Part shown: positions 44,815-55,519 of the stretch, piece after piece
Layout of the letters: every line of letters begins with the position of its first letter
How positions within the stretch are numbered: position 1 is the stretch's first letter
DNA from: Myotis daubentonii
Lineage: Eukaryota > Chordata > Mammalia > Chiroptera > Vespertilionidae
Length of the DNA: 64,000 nt
Direction of reading: 5' to 3'
NCBI RefSeq assembly: GCF_963259705.1
Contig: NC_081841.1
Coordinates: forward strand, 87,929,063 to 87,993,062
The notes under the pieces: model-generated
Database searches by the model: none
What the model was told of the DNA's origin: nothing
What the model saw: the letters and a program-made list of their open reading frames with translations, nothing else
Program-made: the position numbers and the translations under genes

Positions 44815-46740
44815 ACAAAATCAACTTTAATTTTTGAAAGATAATTTTGCTTGATCTAAAATTCTTGGTTGATGGTTGTTTTTGTTTTTCACTTTCAGCA
44901 GTTTCATTATGATATTCATCTCCATTCAGCTTTTAATGTTTATGATAAGTCAGCTGTTAATCATATTGGGCTTTTCTTGTATAAAATTAATCATTTTTTC
45001 TCATTACTTTCAGAATTTCCTTTTTATCCCAACATTTTAATTTTGATATATATATACGTGCATATATATGGGTATGGATCCATAGGTATATCCATAGAGG
45101 TATGGATCTCCTTGCTTTTATCCCATTTAGACTTTGTTGAACTTTTTGGACATATAGATTAATGTTTTTCATTAAATATGGAAAGTTTTTTAGCTATTAT
45201 TTCTTCAAATATTTTTGTGCACCTTTCTCAGTTTTTTTCTCTTTTTCTGGTACTCTTATAATGCATATGTTGATGCATTTAATGGTGTTCCACATTTCTC
45301 TGAAGCTCTATTCCTTTTTGCTTTTTTCTTTCTTTTCTCTGTCCCCCCCACCAGATTGTATAATTTCTATTGATCTATAATTAAGTTCACTTATTTTCTC
45401 TACCAGCTCAAATCTGCTGGTTAGTCCCTGTCTGAATTTCTCATTTTTGTTGTTTATATATTCAACTATAAAATTTCCATTTGGTTCTTTTATTATATCT
45501 TCTGTATTTTTGTTTATATTTTCTATTTGATAAAACATTTTCATCATACCTACTTTAACTTTTAGACATGATTTCCTTTAGTTCTTTGAACATAGTTATA
45601 ACTGCTAATCTGTTAAATCTAACAACTGGCCCTTTCAAAAGCATTTTTATTATCAGCCATTTAAAAAAAACAACTATGAGTGGGTTATATTTTCTGTATC
45701 TTTATATGCTATGTAATATTTATTTAAAAGTGGACATTTTAGCTAATATATTGTAGTAACACTGGTTACTGGTTCCCCCTGGAGGTAATGTTATTGTCAT
45801 TTTTTTTCTTGGACCATTTGCTTACGTGCTTAGTGAGTTTACTGACCTTATTTTCTGAACTCTATTCCCCTCTGGTGTATGCAGCCTTTTATATCTTTGC
45901 TCACATTTTTTTTTTTTTTTGTCTTTTAGCAGTTACAATCCCTGTGTCAGTGTAATTCATGTATTGGTCAAAGGTTGTATTTTAGTCATCTTAGTCAGTT
46001 AGATTTTTATCCTTTGCTGTTGAATTTGTATGCCTGGCCTAGAGGTTGTGTCATAGTTTAAGAAGTTTATAGTTTTTTCTGCATGTTCAGTTAGAGTCCG
46101 GTAGCTTGGTTGTTACCTATCTGATCACACTTGAGAAGGCACACCTTTGTGTATGACCCCTACCCATGAAATTTCCATGCTCTGTTCTAAATAAATGTAT
46201 TTCCATTATAGCCTTCTCTTCCACACAGCAGAAGCTCTGTGCTTTTCACAGTAGCTGGAGGTGGGGACAGAGGCTGATTTCTCCTAGACTCACATCTCAG
46301 TTCTACAAGGGAACACTAGGAGGGAGGTTAGCTTTGGTCTTCCTGGCTTGCCCATTGGATATGGAACCTTTATTCTATAGGTGAACTAAGGTCAGGGCCC
46401 TAGTATTCCTGCACTTTTTATGCCTGAATTAGAGCTTCTTTCATACAAGTAGGGGTCAGATGAGGAAAGAGAGTTTTTGTTTCCTTAGTTCTTTCCACCT
46501 AGAATACTGTTTGCTACACAGAGTTAGGAGACATGAGAAACACTACTGAAACTATAGTTTCAGAGCCAGAGAGAGAGGGAACCCTGGACATCTTAGTTGC
46601 ATGTGCCTGGAGTAAGATTCCACAACTCAGAGGCGAATGTGGGGAAAGGTACCAAGTAATGTCTCCAATTGTACAGACTCTCACTGTTCTTACTGAAATT
46701 TACTATATTTTTTGAGTGGTTATTTCTCTGCTTTATATAT
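44815..46740. mobile_element. Old L1 (L1M-type) 3'-region DNA
   Basis: T-rich, with landmarks 'ataattttgcttgatctaaa', 'ctaccagctcaaatctgctg', 'tttagttctttgaacatagt', 'ctgttaaatctaacaactgg' and 'ggacattttagctaatatat', in the order known for old L1M elements. No open frame of note. Orientation is not certain. Confidence 0.65.
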
Positions 46741-46779
46741 ATGCCCTTAGGACAATATCCAAAAGCTAAATTATTTTTT

Positions 46780-46970
46780 AAAATAATTTTCTGCAGTTAA
46801 ATAGCTGTTTTGTAGGGCAGAGGATCTGTCAAGTTTATTATTCTGCTATTACAAATTTGGATGTTTTCTAGTTCTTTTTTTAGTTTATTAATCTGTTGTT
46901 TTGCTTTGGTTAGCCTTATTTTAAACCCATTTATTGATTTCTTAATTTCAATTATTATAATTTCTATTTC
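46780..46970. other. T-rich DNA, possibly more old L1
   Basis: T-rich sequence such as 'gttttctagttctttttttag' and 'cccatttattgatttctta'. Its minus strand has a 63-codon frame of L1-like composition. Identity is not established. Confidence 0.35.
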
Positions 46971-46971
46971 T

Positions 46972-47190
46972 AGAGAAGTGCTGCCCAATAGAACTTTCTG
47001 AAATGATGGAAATGTAGTCTTTACTGTTTAATATGGTAGTCACTATCATATGTAACTTTGAGCTCTTGAAACTTGGCCAATTGGACCAAGGAACTAGTTT
47101 TCAATATTATTTAGCTTCAGGTACTTTGATTTTAAAAACCACAAGAAGCTAGTGGTTAACTGATTAGCACAGTTATAGAATTGACTTTTT
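46972..47190. mobile_element. Ancient hAT-Charlie-type (MER) element
   Basis: Blocks 'gtgctgcccaatagaacttt', 'tgatggaaatgtagtcttta', 'aatatggtagtcactatcat' and 'aagaagctagtggttaact' match a familiar ancient Charlie-type repeat. I do not give a subfamily. Confidence 0.6.
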
Positions 47191-47324
47191 AAATAAATTC
47201 TAAATCTCTGCTGAAATTCTTCATTTGTTTCTCTATTTTATTGCACATAACATAGTTATTTAAAGACTATCTAAATCATCTGTTGGTCTCTTTCTTTTGC
47301 CTATGGTTTTCTTTATTTCTTTTT

Positions 47325-47536
47325 AAAAAATATATGTTACTTATTTCAGAGAGGAAGGGAGAGGGAGAGAGAGATAGAAACATCAATGGTGAGAGAGAAC
47401 CATTAGTCAGCTGCCTCCTGCACACCCCGCACTGAGGATCGAGCCCGCAACTGGGCACGTGCCCTGACCAGAATCAAACCCAGGGCCCGGTAGTCCGCAG
47501 GCTGACACTCTATCCACTGAGCCAAACCAACTAGGG
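47325..47536 (-). mobile_element. Ves SINE
   Basis: Reverse orientation: 'aaaaaatatatgttacttat', AGAGAGGAAGGGAGAGGGAG, 'agtcagctgcctcctgcaca', a worn B-box region (AGAATCAAACCCAGG) and head 'gagccaaaccaactaggg'. Confidence 0.94.
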
Positions 47537-47754
47537 TTGTTTCTTATATATTGGTCCTCTTTTTTTTTTTATCATGATAAGTAAATTTGTATTAGATTAA
47601 ATTATAATTATTTAGATTTATTAAATTAGACTTATTAGGTTAGAATTGTAGATGTGAAATTGTAGAAGCTCTAGATGCTATTATTCTCTACTAAAAATAC
47701 TTGAACTTTCAGTTGGAAAGTAGATTCCTTCCTTCAGAACAGAAGACACTAGTT

Positions 47755-47915
47755 TTTTTATTGGCTCTATCACTTGCTAACTCTGTAGCTTTATGCAAAT
47801 CATGCAAAAGATCTGAACCTTAGTTTTCTCATCCATAAATAGGCCTGATATTCATCTTGCCTAAAACAAAGATGTGAGAGTGAATAACCAATGTCTTAAA
47901 GTTTTGTGAAACCTA
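47755..47915 (+). repeat. MIR SINE fragment
   Basis: 'ctatcacttgctaactctgt', 'tgcaaatcatgcaaaagatc' and 'ccttagttttctcatccata' follow the MIR core order. Confidence 0.7.
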
Positions 47916-49879
47916 CAAGGTAATACAACTGTAAAATGTCTATTAGCCATTCATTCTGCATACATTCAGCACTATTTGTACAGGTTGCTTGAAAATAAAA
48001 ACAGGATTATGCTGAGTAAAATTTGTTCTTATTTTTACAAACAAGTTACTTTATTTGTAAGTGTAATTGTTTCTGAGTAGTCCATGTTAAAAGACAGCAA
48101 CTAATTTCTAAAGGCTATGAATAATTATAAAATCAGCTATTAATTAATGGTCTTACAATGACAAAATGGGAACAAATTTAATACTTTTAGTTTGCACTCT
48201 TTCATGAGATTTAACAACACCAGGAAAGAGCATGAATACTGGCAAGAATCCTAGGGAAAAGTGAAGTGTTTATGGTATATTTTGAAATCTCAAGTCACTA
48301 AGAGAACAAACTTTAGCAAAACCAATGGCATCATGTTTGTTTATTCTGCTCAGAAAGTAAAACTCTTAATTTTTAATGGACATACACTTTCCTTATTCCA
48401 ATCCTCCACTGCAGTACAAAAGAAAGATTGTTCTCTTATCTTGCATTTTATTCAGAATAAAAAATATTCCCTTGCACTTAAAACATAACTTTCCTATAAA
48501 CAGAATGATTAACTTGATATTGTTCCAAATAATTTCTGAATATCTAGATAAGATTAAAGGCATTTATTTTTCCAAGCACATGAGTTACTCTTCTCTTTTA
48601 TTTTGCTCTCTGTCATTTAAGCCAAAAGTTTTTTATTACCCACTCAAAAACTGTTGCATTTCTGCCTTAAATTTTAGCAAGCCTTGAAATGCTTTGACAT
48701 CATTTTATTGTAAAACTATTTTTCAAAAACAAAATTATTTTCAAAATAAGTACACATAACAAGAGATATTTGTTTAAGCTTACATTCTGGCAAATAACTG
48801 ATACTGACCATCTATTGCTCTTCAAAAGAAAAATGATTTCCTATTACATTGACTACCAAGTTAAAAATGTCTTTAAAATATATTTAAGGCTAATTTCCTT
48901 TCCAATCTCCTTCACAATGTGTTTAATGTGCTTGATTTGGGTAATAACATCCAGCTCTCAGGAAAGACAGAAACAACTACCATGATGACTCCCTTGGCAC
49001 ACTTATGCGTGAAAAGAGCCTTGATGCATGAACAAAAACACTTCAAGGTCACCCTCTTGACCTTCCTTCAGATTATCCTTTTCTCTTAAGAGTAAACTAC
49101 AATGCTTCCTCTCTTATAAAGATAACTGAGATGTTAAAACATGCTGTTCTGACAAAGTCTAAACCAAAATAGCTATGTGTAAATACTGATATGCAATGTG
49201 CAATGGTTCTATAGCACTGGATAAATACACCAAATATCTTAAGCAGCTTCTTTTGACAGCTGCTTACTTCTCTTCATTAATTTTAGCTTTAGAACAACTA
49301 CAAGTGAAAAACCCAAAACCCCAACAACCCTATTTAGAATGACATGCCTCTGTGTTACAACTTTTCGGCATGGCATGTCACAGATAAATGTACAAATCAA
49401 AGAACATTACTAATATCATAGAAAAAAATTTTATTTAAAATACTCTCCAACTATAGTTACTGCAATGGAAAAAAACATTTTTTTCAGCTATTATTTCTAA
49501 TGTTGCTAAAGAAATGCACTTGGGGAAACACTTATCAGATGTACTAAATCAGCATTACAGATGTATGCCAAGAGACCAGCAGGAGCTATAATTGCAACCA
49601 ATTTATTTTTCATATGCTTTGTTTGCAAGAGTTGATTGATGGCCACATTTTTAAAGATAATATATAACTGTCATTAATTAACCCAGGGTAGTGATGCATA
49701 TATACTCAAAAGCATGAAGAAGTATTAGTGCAAAGTGGTGTATATAAGTATATACAGTGATATATGAAATAAGCAAATGACTATTTCATGCTTGACTACT
49801 TACAGAGCATTCTTTTAAAGTGTCATATTGACATTAATTTGAGATTTACTCTCAGGAGGTTGGAACAATGGGGAATGTC
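47916..49879. other. Unassigned non-coding DNA
   Basis: AT-rich unique-looking sequence. Frames at 48261-48985 are short and have no family features. Confidence 0.45.
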
Positions 49880-50115
49880 TTAAACAGGGCTCTCAACCTT
49901 GGTACTAATGACATTTTGGGTTGGATAATTTGTCGTGAAGGACTATCCTCTGTATTCTAAGATGTACAGCAGTATCACTGGCCTCTCCCCACTAGATACT
50001 TGTAGCACCCATGCTCAGCTGTGACAGTCAAAAATGTCCCCTGACATTGCAAGACATTCACTGAAAAAAAAATTGCCATTCACTGAAGAAAAAATTGCCA
50101 CTGGCTAAGAACCAC
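49880..50115. mobile_element. Ancient hAT-Charlie element (MER20-type)
   Basis: Blocks 'gctctcaaccttggtactaa', 'tgacattttgggttggataa', 'actggcctctccccactaga' and 'gcacccatgctcagctgtga' give the MER20 pattern. Near the end, a 23-base unit (CATTCACTGAAAAAAAAATT, then GC) is duplicated in tandem at 50056-50100. Confidence 0.72.
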
Positions 50116-51346
50116 TGGAAAGAAAGAAGACAGAGGAATAAAAACACTTTAATATAGCACAATATTATCATAACACATCTAGGAAAGCTGTGGAATTTTT
50201 TGCCATCCATATGCTTCCTGACCACTCCATATCTATAGCAATACCCCAAATTTGAAATCTCTGAATGTATTATTTCTTGATTCACAGGAATTCCAGTTTT
50301 TTATTTCCTCATTGCAATTTTCCTGAGTAATTTCTTCTAGGAGTTTTTGAAGAGGCAAAGTTCTGACATGAACAAGGCTACTTCTTGTGGTTGTGGAGTC
50401 CTTTTGTTCCCATGGTCATTCCTCTGGTCATCCCTGACTTCTGTTGCTCAAGAGTTCTTGTTCATGTAATTGCCAGTGCTGCCACAGACAGTATCCATGT
50501 TTCATGTGCCCATCAAAAAAAAGTCATTCCTTTACATGACCAGGCTTTTCAAATGTTTTCTTATAGCAGGCAGTTGGCCCCGGTAGATTCTTCCTTTAGT
50601 CTACATCATTCTCTTTCTTACAGCAAATGGGCCTCCCAAGGGGCAGTGTCAGGGCACTGTGAGGCCTAGTCTCATGTTCTCCCTGAAAACATTACTGATC
50701 TTTCCAAACTCAGATTCTTCTGCTCTACTTACACACTCTCTGACTTAGTTTTTACTTGAATATTTTTGTCATAGAGTCCAGGGTGCCTCACATATCAAGA
50801 TCTATTACTAGAAATCTGTTCCTGTGCTCCAGGACATTCCAAAGCAGTTCAGGTGCTTGTTGATCAAACATGAGCATTAGAGGATAGCTCTTCCAAGGAA
50901 TCTAGAAGGAGCTTGCATGTACTAATGAGGTACAACTTCTAATTCCATCTGTAGAAGTTTTATATCTGGCAAAGCCTTAAATATTCTGTTATGTATTTTT
51001 ATTTTTTATGTATATAATATAAAGCTAGCAACTTTAATGTTTTGTTATAATAGTTTCGATGAAATATTACAAATATGGCTATCATCTCCTAATTAATATT
51101 TGAGTGTTATTTAAAAACTCCATTTTTTTTAAATTTGATATATTTCTAAATTTATTTAACAGAATGCACAGATGAAAGACAGAATAATACAGGCAGTCTC
51201 CACTTTGTGGGTTTGGTGTTAACTAAAACTGGTGTTTATCAGCCTGTGCCCTCCCTTTGCACAGTTTCATGGTAACTGAGGAACTATGCAGATTAAGGAC
51301 ACATTTCTGACATACATGTTTCACAGAAAGCACAGTAAGTACTGTG
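50116..51346. other. Unassigned non-coding DNA
   Basis: Unique-looking sequence. The 94-codon frame at 50385-50669 has no recognisable features. Confidence 0.45.
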
Positions 51347-51362
51347 AAAACTGTATTGAATA

Positions 51363-51582
51363 GCCCTAACCGGTTTGGCTCCATGGATAGAGCATCGGCC
51401 TGCGGACTCAAGGGTCCCGGGTTCGATTCCGATTCCGGTCAAGGGCATGTACCTTGGTTGCGGGCACATCCCCAGTAGCGGGTGTGCAGGAGGCAGCTGA
51501 TCGATGCTTCTCTCTCATCGATGTTTCTAACTCTCTATCCCTCTCCCTTCCTCTCTGTAAAAATCAAAAAAATATATTTAAA
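51363..51582 (+). mobile_element. Young-looking Ves SINE with intact B box
   Basis: Sense orientation and the least decayed copy here: head 'gccctaaccggtttggctcc', ATAGAGCATCGGCC, perfect B box GGTTCGATTCC (51419-51429), 'gtgcaggaggcagctgatcg' and a short A-rich tail. Perfect 16-bp flanks AAAACTGTATTGAATA (51347-51362 and 51583-51598). A small duplication (GATTCCGATTCCGG) follows the B box. Confidence 0.97.
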
Positions 51583-51867
51583 AAAACTGTATTGAATAAG
51601 TATAATGAAGGAAGACTTGTCTGTTACATATAAAAACACATGACACAGCATTAGAAATAAAATACAATATTCCCTACGTAAGAATCGATAACTAGTGCTG
51701 TGAAAAAAATAATAGAGGAACATCCCAGTAAACATTCAAATTTAGTTTAAAGTAATTGGTTTCCTTTCCTTTGGACTTGGATAATACATACTGTCATCAT
51801 TAATTTCACACACGACTCTCTTTCATTTAATCACTTGCTTAATATCATATATTTATTTATAATATAA

Positions 51868-52174
51868 CTAGAGGCCCAGTGCACAACATTTGTGCATTAG
51901 GGGAGGGGGATCCCTCAGCCCGGCCTGTGCCTTTTCCGCAGTCGGACACCCTTAGTGTGGCTTTGGAGGCTGGAGAGGCTCCTGCCACTGACGCTGTGCT
52001 AACCAACCATGAGCCCGGCTTCTGGCTGAGCAGTGCTCTCTCTGTGGGAGCGCACTGACCACAAGGGTGCAGTTCCTGCATTGAGCATCTGCCCCTTGGT
52101 GGTCAGTGCACATCATAGTGACTGGTCGTTCTGCTGTTTGGTCAATTTGCATATTAGCCTTTTATTATATAGGA
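51868..52174 (-). mobile_element. HeliBat-type Helitron, 307 bp
   Basis: Reverse orientation: CTAG (51868-51871), AGGCCCAGTGCACAACATTT hairpin, the inverted pair 'gcgcactgaccacaagggtg' and 'gccccttggtggtcagtgca', octamer ATTTGCAT (52145-52152), and end TTTATTATATAGGA. Confidence 0.94.
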
Positions 52175-52495
52175 TAAGTACCTATAAAATTATAACCCAA
52201 GCCAAGAATGTGAAGAGTATAGAATCTTATTCTTGTCTAAATATTCCTCACCCACCACCCTTAGTGAGAGAATGAATGGTTGAATACATTTTGAAATGTT
52301 ATGCAATTCTAAAACATAATGAATTAAAACTATACTAACTTTCTTGTTGGTATTCCCCATAGATAATTATTGAGTGAAAAAAGCAGACACAGAAAATTGT
52401 ATATCCTATACTAATAAAAGAGAAAAATGGTAATTGGCATACAACCGATACCTTTTCCATTGGCTAATCAGCAAGATATGCAAATTAACTGTCAG

Positions 52496-52508
52496 CCAAG
52501 ATGGCGGC
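52496..52508 (+). promoter_or_regulatory. YY1-type motif in Helitron head
   Basis: CCAAGATGGCGGC is an exact strong-consensus YY1 match, at the same place in the head as the copy at 21134-21146. Whether it is bound is unknown. Confidence 0.55.
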
Positions 52509-52734
52509 TGGCAGCCAGGCAGCTGAGAATAGGAGGCTTGGTTGCCCCAGCGATGGAGAAAGTCAAGGATCCCCGCAGCTGCAGGGCCCTGAGCTCCTGA
52601 AGCAACAACTCCAAAAGATACAATGTTTCAATTATAGAAGCTAAAACATGGCGGTTAATTTGCATACTCAGGCTCCAAGCAGAGCGAAGCCAAACAGCCC
52701 TGAAGCAGCAGGGCAGAGAGGCCTCAGGGCCTGG

Positions 52735-53545
52735 GATCAGCAGAGTCGAGAGGCCTCCCGGCCCCGGTGATAAGCGGATACGAGAGGCCTCCCGGCCCCA
52801 ATGATCAGCGGAGCCCAGAGGCCTCCCGGCCCCAGTGATCAGCGGAGCCCAGAGGCCTCCCGGCCCCGGTGATCAGCGGAGCCCAGAGGCCTCCCGGCCC
52901 CGTGATCAGCGGAGACGGAGGCCCCGCGATCAGCGGAGCCGAGAGGCCTCCCAGCCCCGGTGATAAGCGGATACGAGAGGCCTCCCGGCCCCAATGATCA
53001 GCGGAGCCCAGAGGCCTCCCGGCCCCAGTGATCAGCGGAGCCCAGAGGCCTCCCGGCCCCGTGATCAGCGGATCCGAGAGGCCTCCCGGCCCCAGTGATC
53101 AGCGGAGCCGAGAGGCCTCCCAGCCCCAGTGATCAGCGGATCCGAGAGGCCTCCCGGCCCCGGTGATCAGCAGATCCGAGAGTCCTCCCGGCCCCGGTGA
53201 TCAGCGGAGCCCAGAGGCCTCCCGGCCCCGGTGATCAGCGGGGTCCAGAGGCCTCCAGGCCCCGTGATCAGTGGAGACGGAGGCCCAGCGATCAGTGGAG
53301 CAGAGAGGCCTCCGGCCCCGCATTCAGGGGAGCCAAGAGGCCTCCCGGCCGATGATCAGCGGAGACGGAGGCCCCACGATCAGCGGAGCAGAGAGGCCTC
53401 CCGGCCCGAGATCAGCGGAGCCGAGAGGCCTCCTGGCCCCGGTGATCAGCGGAGCCGAGAGGCCTCCAGGCCAGGGATCAGGGGAGCTGAGAGGCGTCCT
53501 GGCCCTGGGATCAGCGGAGCAGCGAGGCTTCCCAGCACCGGGATC
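52735..53545 (+). repeat. 34-bp minisatellite, ~25 units, with higher-order structure
   Basis: The unit is GATCAGCGGAGCCGAGAGGC followed by CTCCCGGCCCCGGT. Unit starts fall near 52735, 52769, 52802, 52836, 52870 and so on to 53540. Short variant units (GATCAGCGGAGACGGAGGCC, about 24 bases) are interspersed. A block starting at the variant GATAAGCGGATACGAG (52769) recurs at 52962, a 193-bp shift. Confidence 0.96.
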
Positions 53546-53790
53546 AGTGTGACAGGGTGCGGAGCCCCAACCCTCTGATCGGCCCTGCTCTGTGCATGAC
53601 AGGTGTGGCGCTGCAACCTCCCTATGGACCCTGCCTTGAGTGTGACAGGGGGTGGTGCCCCAACCTCCCAATCGGCCCTACCCTGAGCATGACTGAGGGT
53701 GGCATCGCAACCTCCCAATCTGCCCTGCTCTGTGCATGACAGGAGGCAGGGCCCCAACTCCCCAATGGGCCCTGCTCTGAGCCTGACCAG
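53546..53790 (+). repeat. 47-bp tandem array, ~6 units
   Basis: GTGACAGGG/CATGACAGG landmarks recur at 53551, 53598, 53643, 53691, 53738 and 53785 (spacing 45-48). The unit also holds an 'aacctcccaatcggccct' core. It is the reverse complement of the array at 19936-20604. Confidence 0.92.
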
Positions 53791-53989
53791 GGGTTACACC
53801 TAGGATTAGGCCTGTCCTCTGCCACCCGGGAGCAGGCCTAAACCAGCAGGTCCTTATCTCCTGATGGGTCCCAGACTGTGAGAGGGCACAGGCCAGGCTG
53901 AGGGACCTCCTCTCCCAACCCCGAGTGCACAAATTTTTGTGCACCGGGCCTCTAGTGATTATATATTTCTAAAAAAGTTAGTTGTACTT

Positions 53990-54212
53990 TTTAAAAAAAA
54001 TGTTTTTATTGATTTTAAAGAGAGAGAAAGGAAGAGCAAGAAAAAGAGAAACATTGATGTGAGAGAGAAATATTGATCTGCTATCTCATGCATGCCCCCT
54101 ATCAGGGATTGAGTCTGAAACCTGGACATGTACCATGACCCATAATCCAATCTGTGACCCCTTGGTGAATGGGATGACACTCAACCAACTGAGCTACACT
54201 GGCTAGGGCTAG
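53990..54212 (-). mobile_element. Ves SINE
   Basis: Reverse orientation: 'aaaaaatgtttttattgatt', AGAGAGAGAAAGGAAGAGCA, 'gatctgctatctcatgcatg', a worn B box and head 'aactgagctacactggctag'. Confidence 0.92.
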
Positions 54213-55044
54213 TTTTACTTTAAATGTATGTTTGCATTTATGTGTATTATTATGGGAGCAAGGAAATGTATATGAAGAATATATACTAGTTTTCTAATAT
54301 GGGTTACTCAGAGTTAGGGACATACATTACATGAATAGACTAAGGGGAGAAAAAGTTGGCGGGGGCAAACAAAAGGAGAAATGCACATGTATGAAATCAC
54401 ATTTATAGATGTGTGTAAAATTATATGTCTGTATAATGAATTAAGGTGATAAAATAAAAATGCACAGAGCTCTAAATTTCAATAGAAAAACAGATGAAAC
54501 AAATCCTGGGAGAACGTTGTGGAAAAGCTTGTTAGCTCATATCTTCATGCAGAAATTGAACTTCTATCATTAGTGTCAGTGGAAAATAATTAATATAAAT
54601 AATTAAGCCCAGGCACAATCAATATCAGATATCACAAGACGTAATTGAAAATATAAAAATATTAAAACATATGTAGTGTTAGCTGCAATTTTGATACTAA
54701 GGCTTAACATTTTCTAGAATAAATATTCCATATCAGAGTGTTTTTTTCCATAACTATCAAGTCAAAGAGAAAAAAAAATATCAGTCTAACTAATCAATCC
54801 TTGGTGGTGTTTTCCTCCTCATTACATAGGCTGTTTGTGACAATATCACTAGTGATTAGTTTATTTCTGAAGCCTGAGCATCCAAGCTCAAAGAACATAA
54901 AAATCAAACAGGATATTTTTGCTTATTTTTATAGGCAGAAATTCCTGCTCTAACGAAGTGGTTCCCAAAGTGTGCTCCAAATACCCTTTCTAAGAACTTT
55001 TTTCAGACATTCAAGGTTAAACTTCTTTTGGAATACTATTAAGT
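54213..55044. other. Unassigned non-coding DNA
   Basis: AT-rich unique-looking sequence with no recognised feature. Confidence 0.45.
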
Positions 55045-55268
55045 CATAATTTTTTAAAAAATTTTTTTTATTTATTTCAGAGAGAAAGGAGGAGGGAAAG
55101 AGAGATAGAAACATCAATTATGATAAATAATCATTGATTGGCTGCCTCCTGCACACCACCTACTGGGGATAGAGCCTGCAACCTGAGCATATGCCCAACT
55201 GGGAATAGAACCATGACCTCCGGGTTCATAGGTTAATGCTCAACCAGTGAGCCTCACAGGCTGGGCAA
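55045..55268 (-). mobile_element. Ves SINE
   Basis: Reverse orientation: T-rich tail, AGAGAGAAAGGAGGAGGGAA, 'gattggctgcctcctgcaca', a B-box region altered to GAATAGAACCATGACC and head 'agtgagcctcacaggctggg'. Confidence 0.93.
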
Positions 55269-55519
55269 AGGATCTCAATTTTTAAGAGTGCAAAGGGATT
55301 CTGAAGCAAAATATCAGAAAACTACTGCTGGAATGATAGTGTGTTAAGCAATCTCCTTTCACACAAGACTGTCACCATTTAGGGGGGCATGTTTTATGGC
55401 AGGAAGAAATGGGGGTTGTAAAGTACAGTTGCATTTATATACCATTAAATGTATATAAAATGTAAAATGTAAAAGCAATAAAGAAATGATCAGCTTGATT
55501 CATTAAAAGAGGCATGGAA

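Larger units (their letters stand above)
52404..53955 (+). mobile_element. Helitron, 1.55 kb, with expanded minisatellite
   Basis: It starts TCCTATACTAATAAAAGAG and shares the composite head of 20685-21237: octamer ATGCAAAT (52478-52485) and YY1-type CCAAGATGGCGGC (52496-52508). A second octamer in reverse lies at 52658-52665. After about 330 bp it enters a 34-bp array (about 25 units), then six 47-bp units, and ends like the tail module at 19763: hairpin TGCACAAATTTTTGTGCA, CCGGGCCTCTAG. The frames at 53231-53757 on both strands are artefacts of the arrays. Confidence 0.92.

Noticed and set aside
45300..45560. 79-codon minus-strand frame rich in lysine, glutamate and asparagine
   Set aside because: It is the reverse of a T-rich old L1 3' region. 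The composition follows from the base bias and no ORF1-type signature is present.
51363..51440. Possible tRNA gene (A box and intact B box)
   Set aside because: The sequence continues into the Ves-specific body and A-rich tail, with a target duplication around the whole. It is a tRNA-derived SINE, and the cloverleaf is not intact.
52735..53545. Possible CRISPR-like array of regular repeats
   Set aside because: The units are directly adjacent with no unique spacers and lie in a eukaryotic Helitron. It is a minisatellite.
53231..53757. Overlapping open frames of 88-115 codons on both strands
   Set aside because: They lie wholly in the 34-bp and 47-bp Helitron arrays. GC-rich repeats whose unit is not a multiple of three open several frames at once, and the peptides are just the repeat read in different phases.
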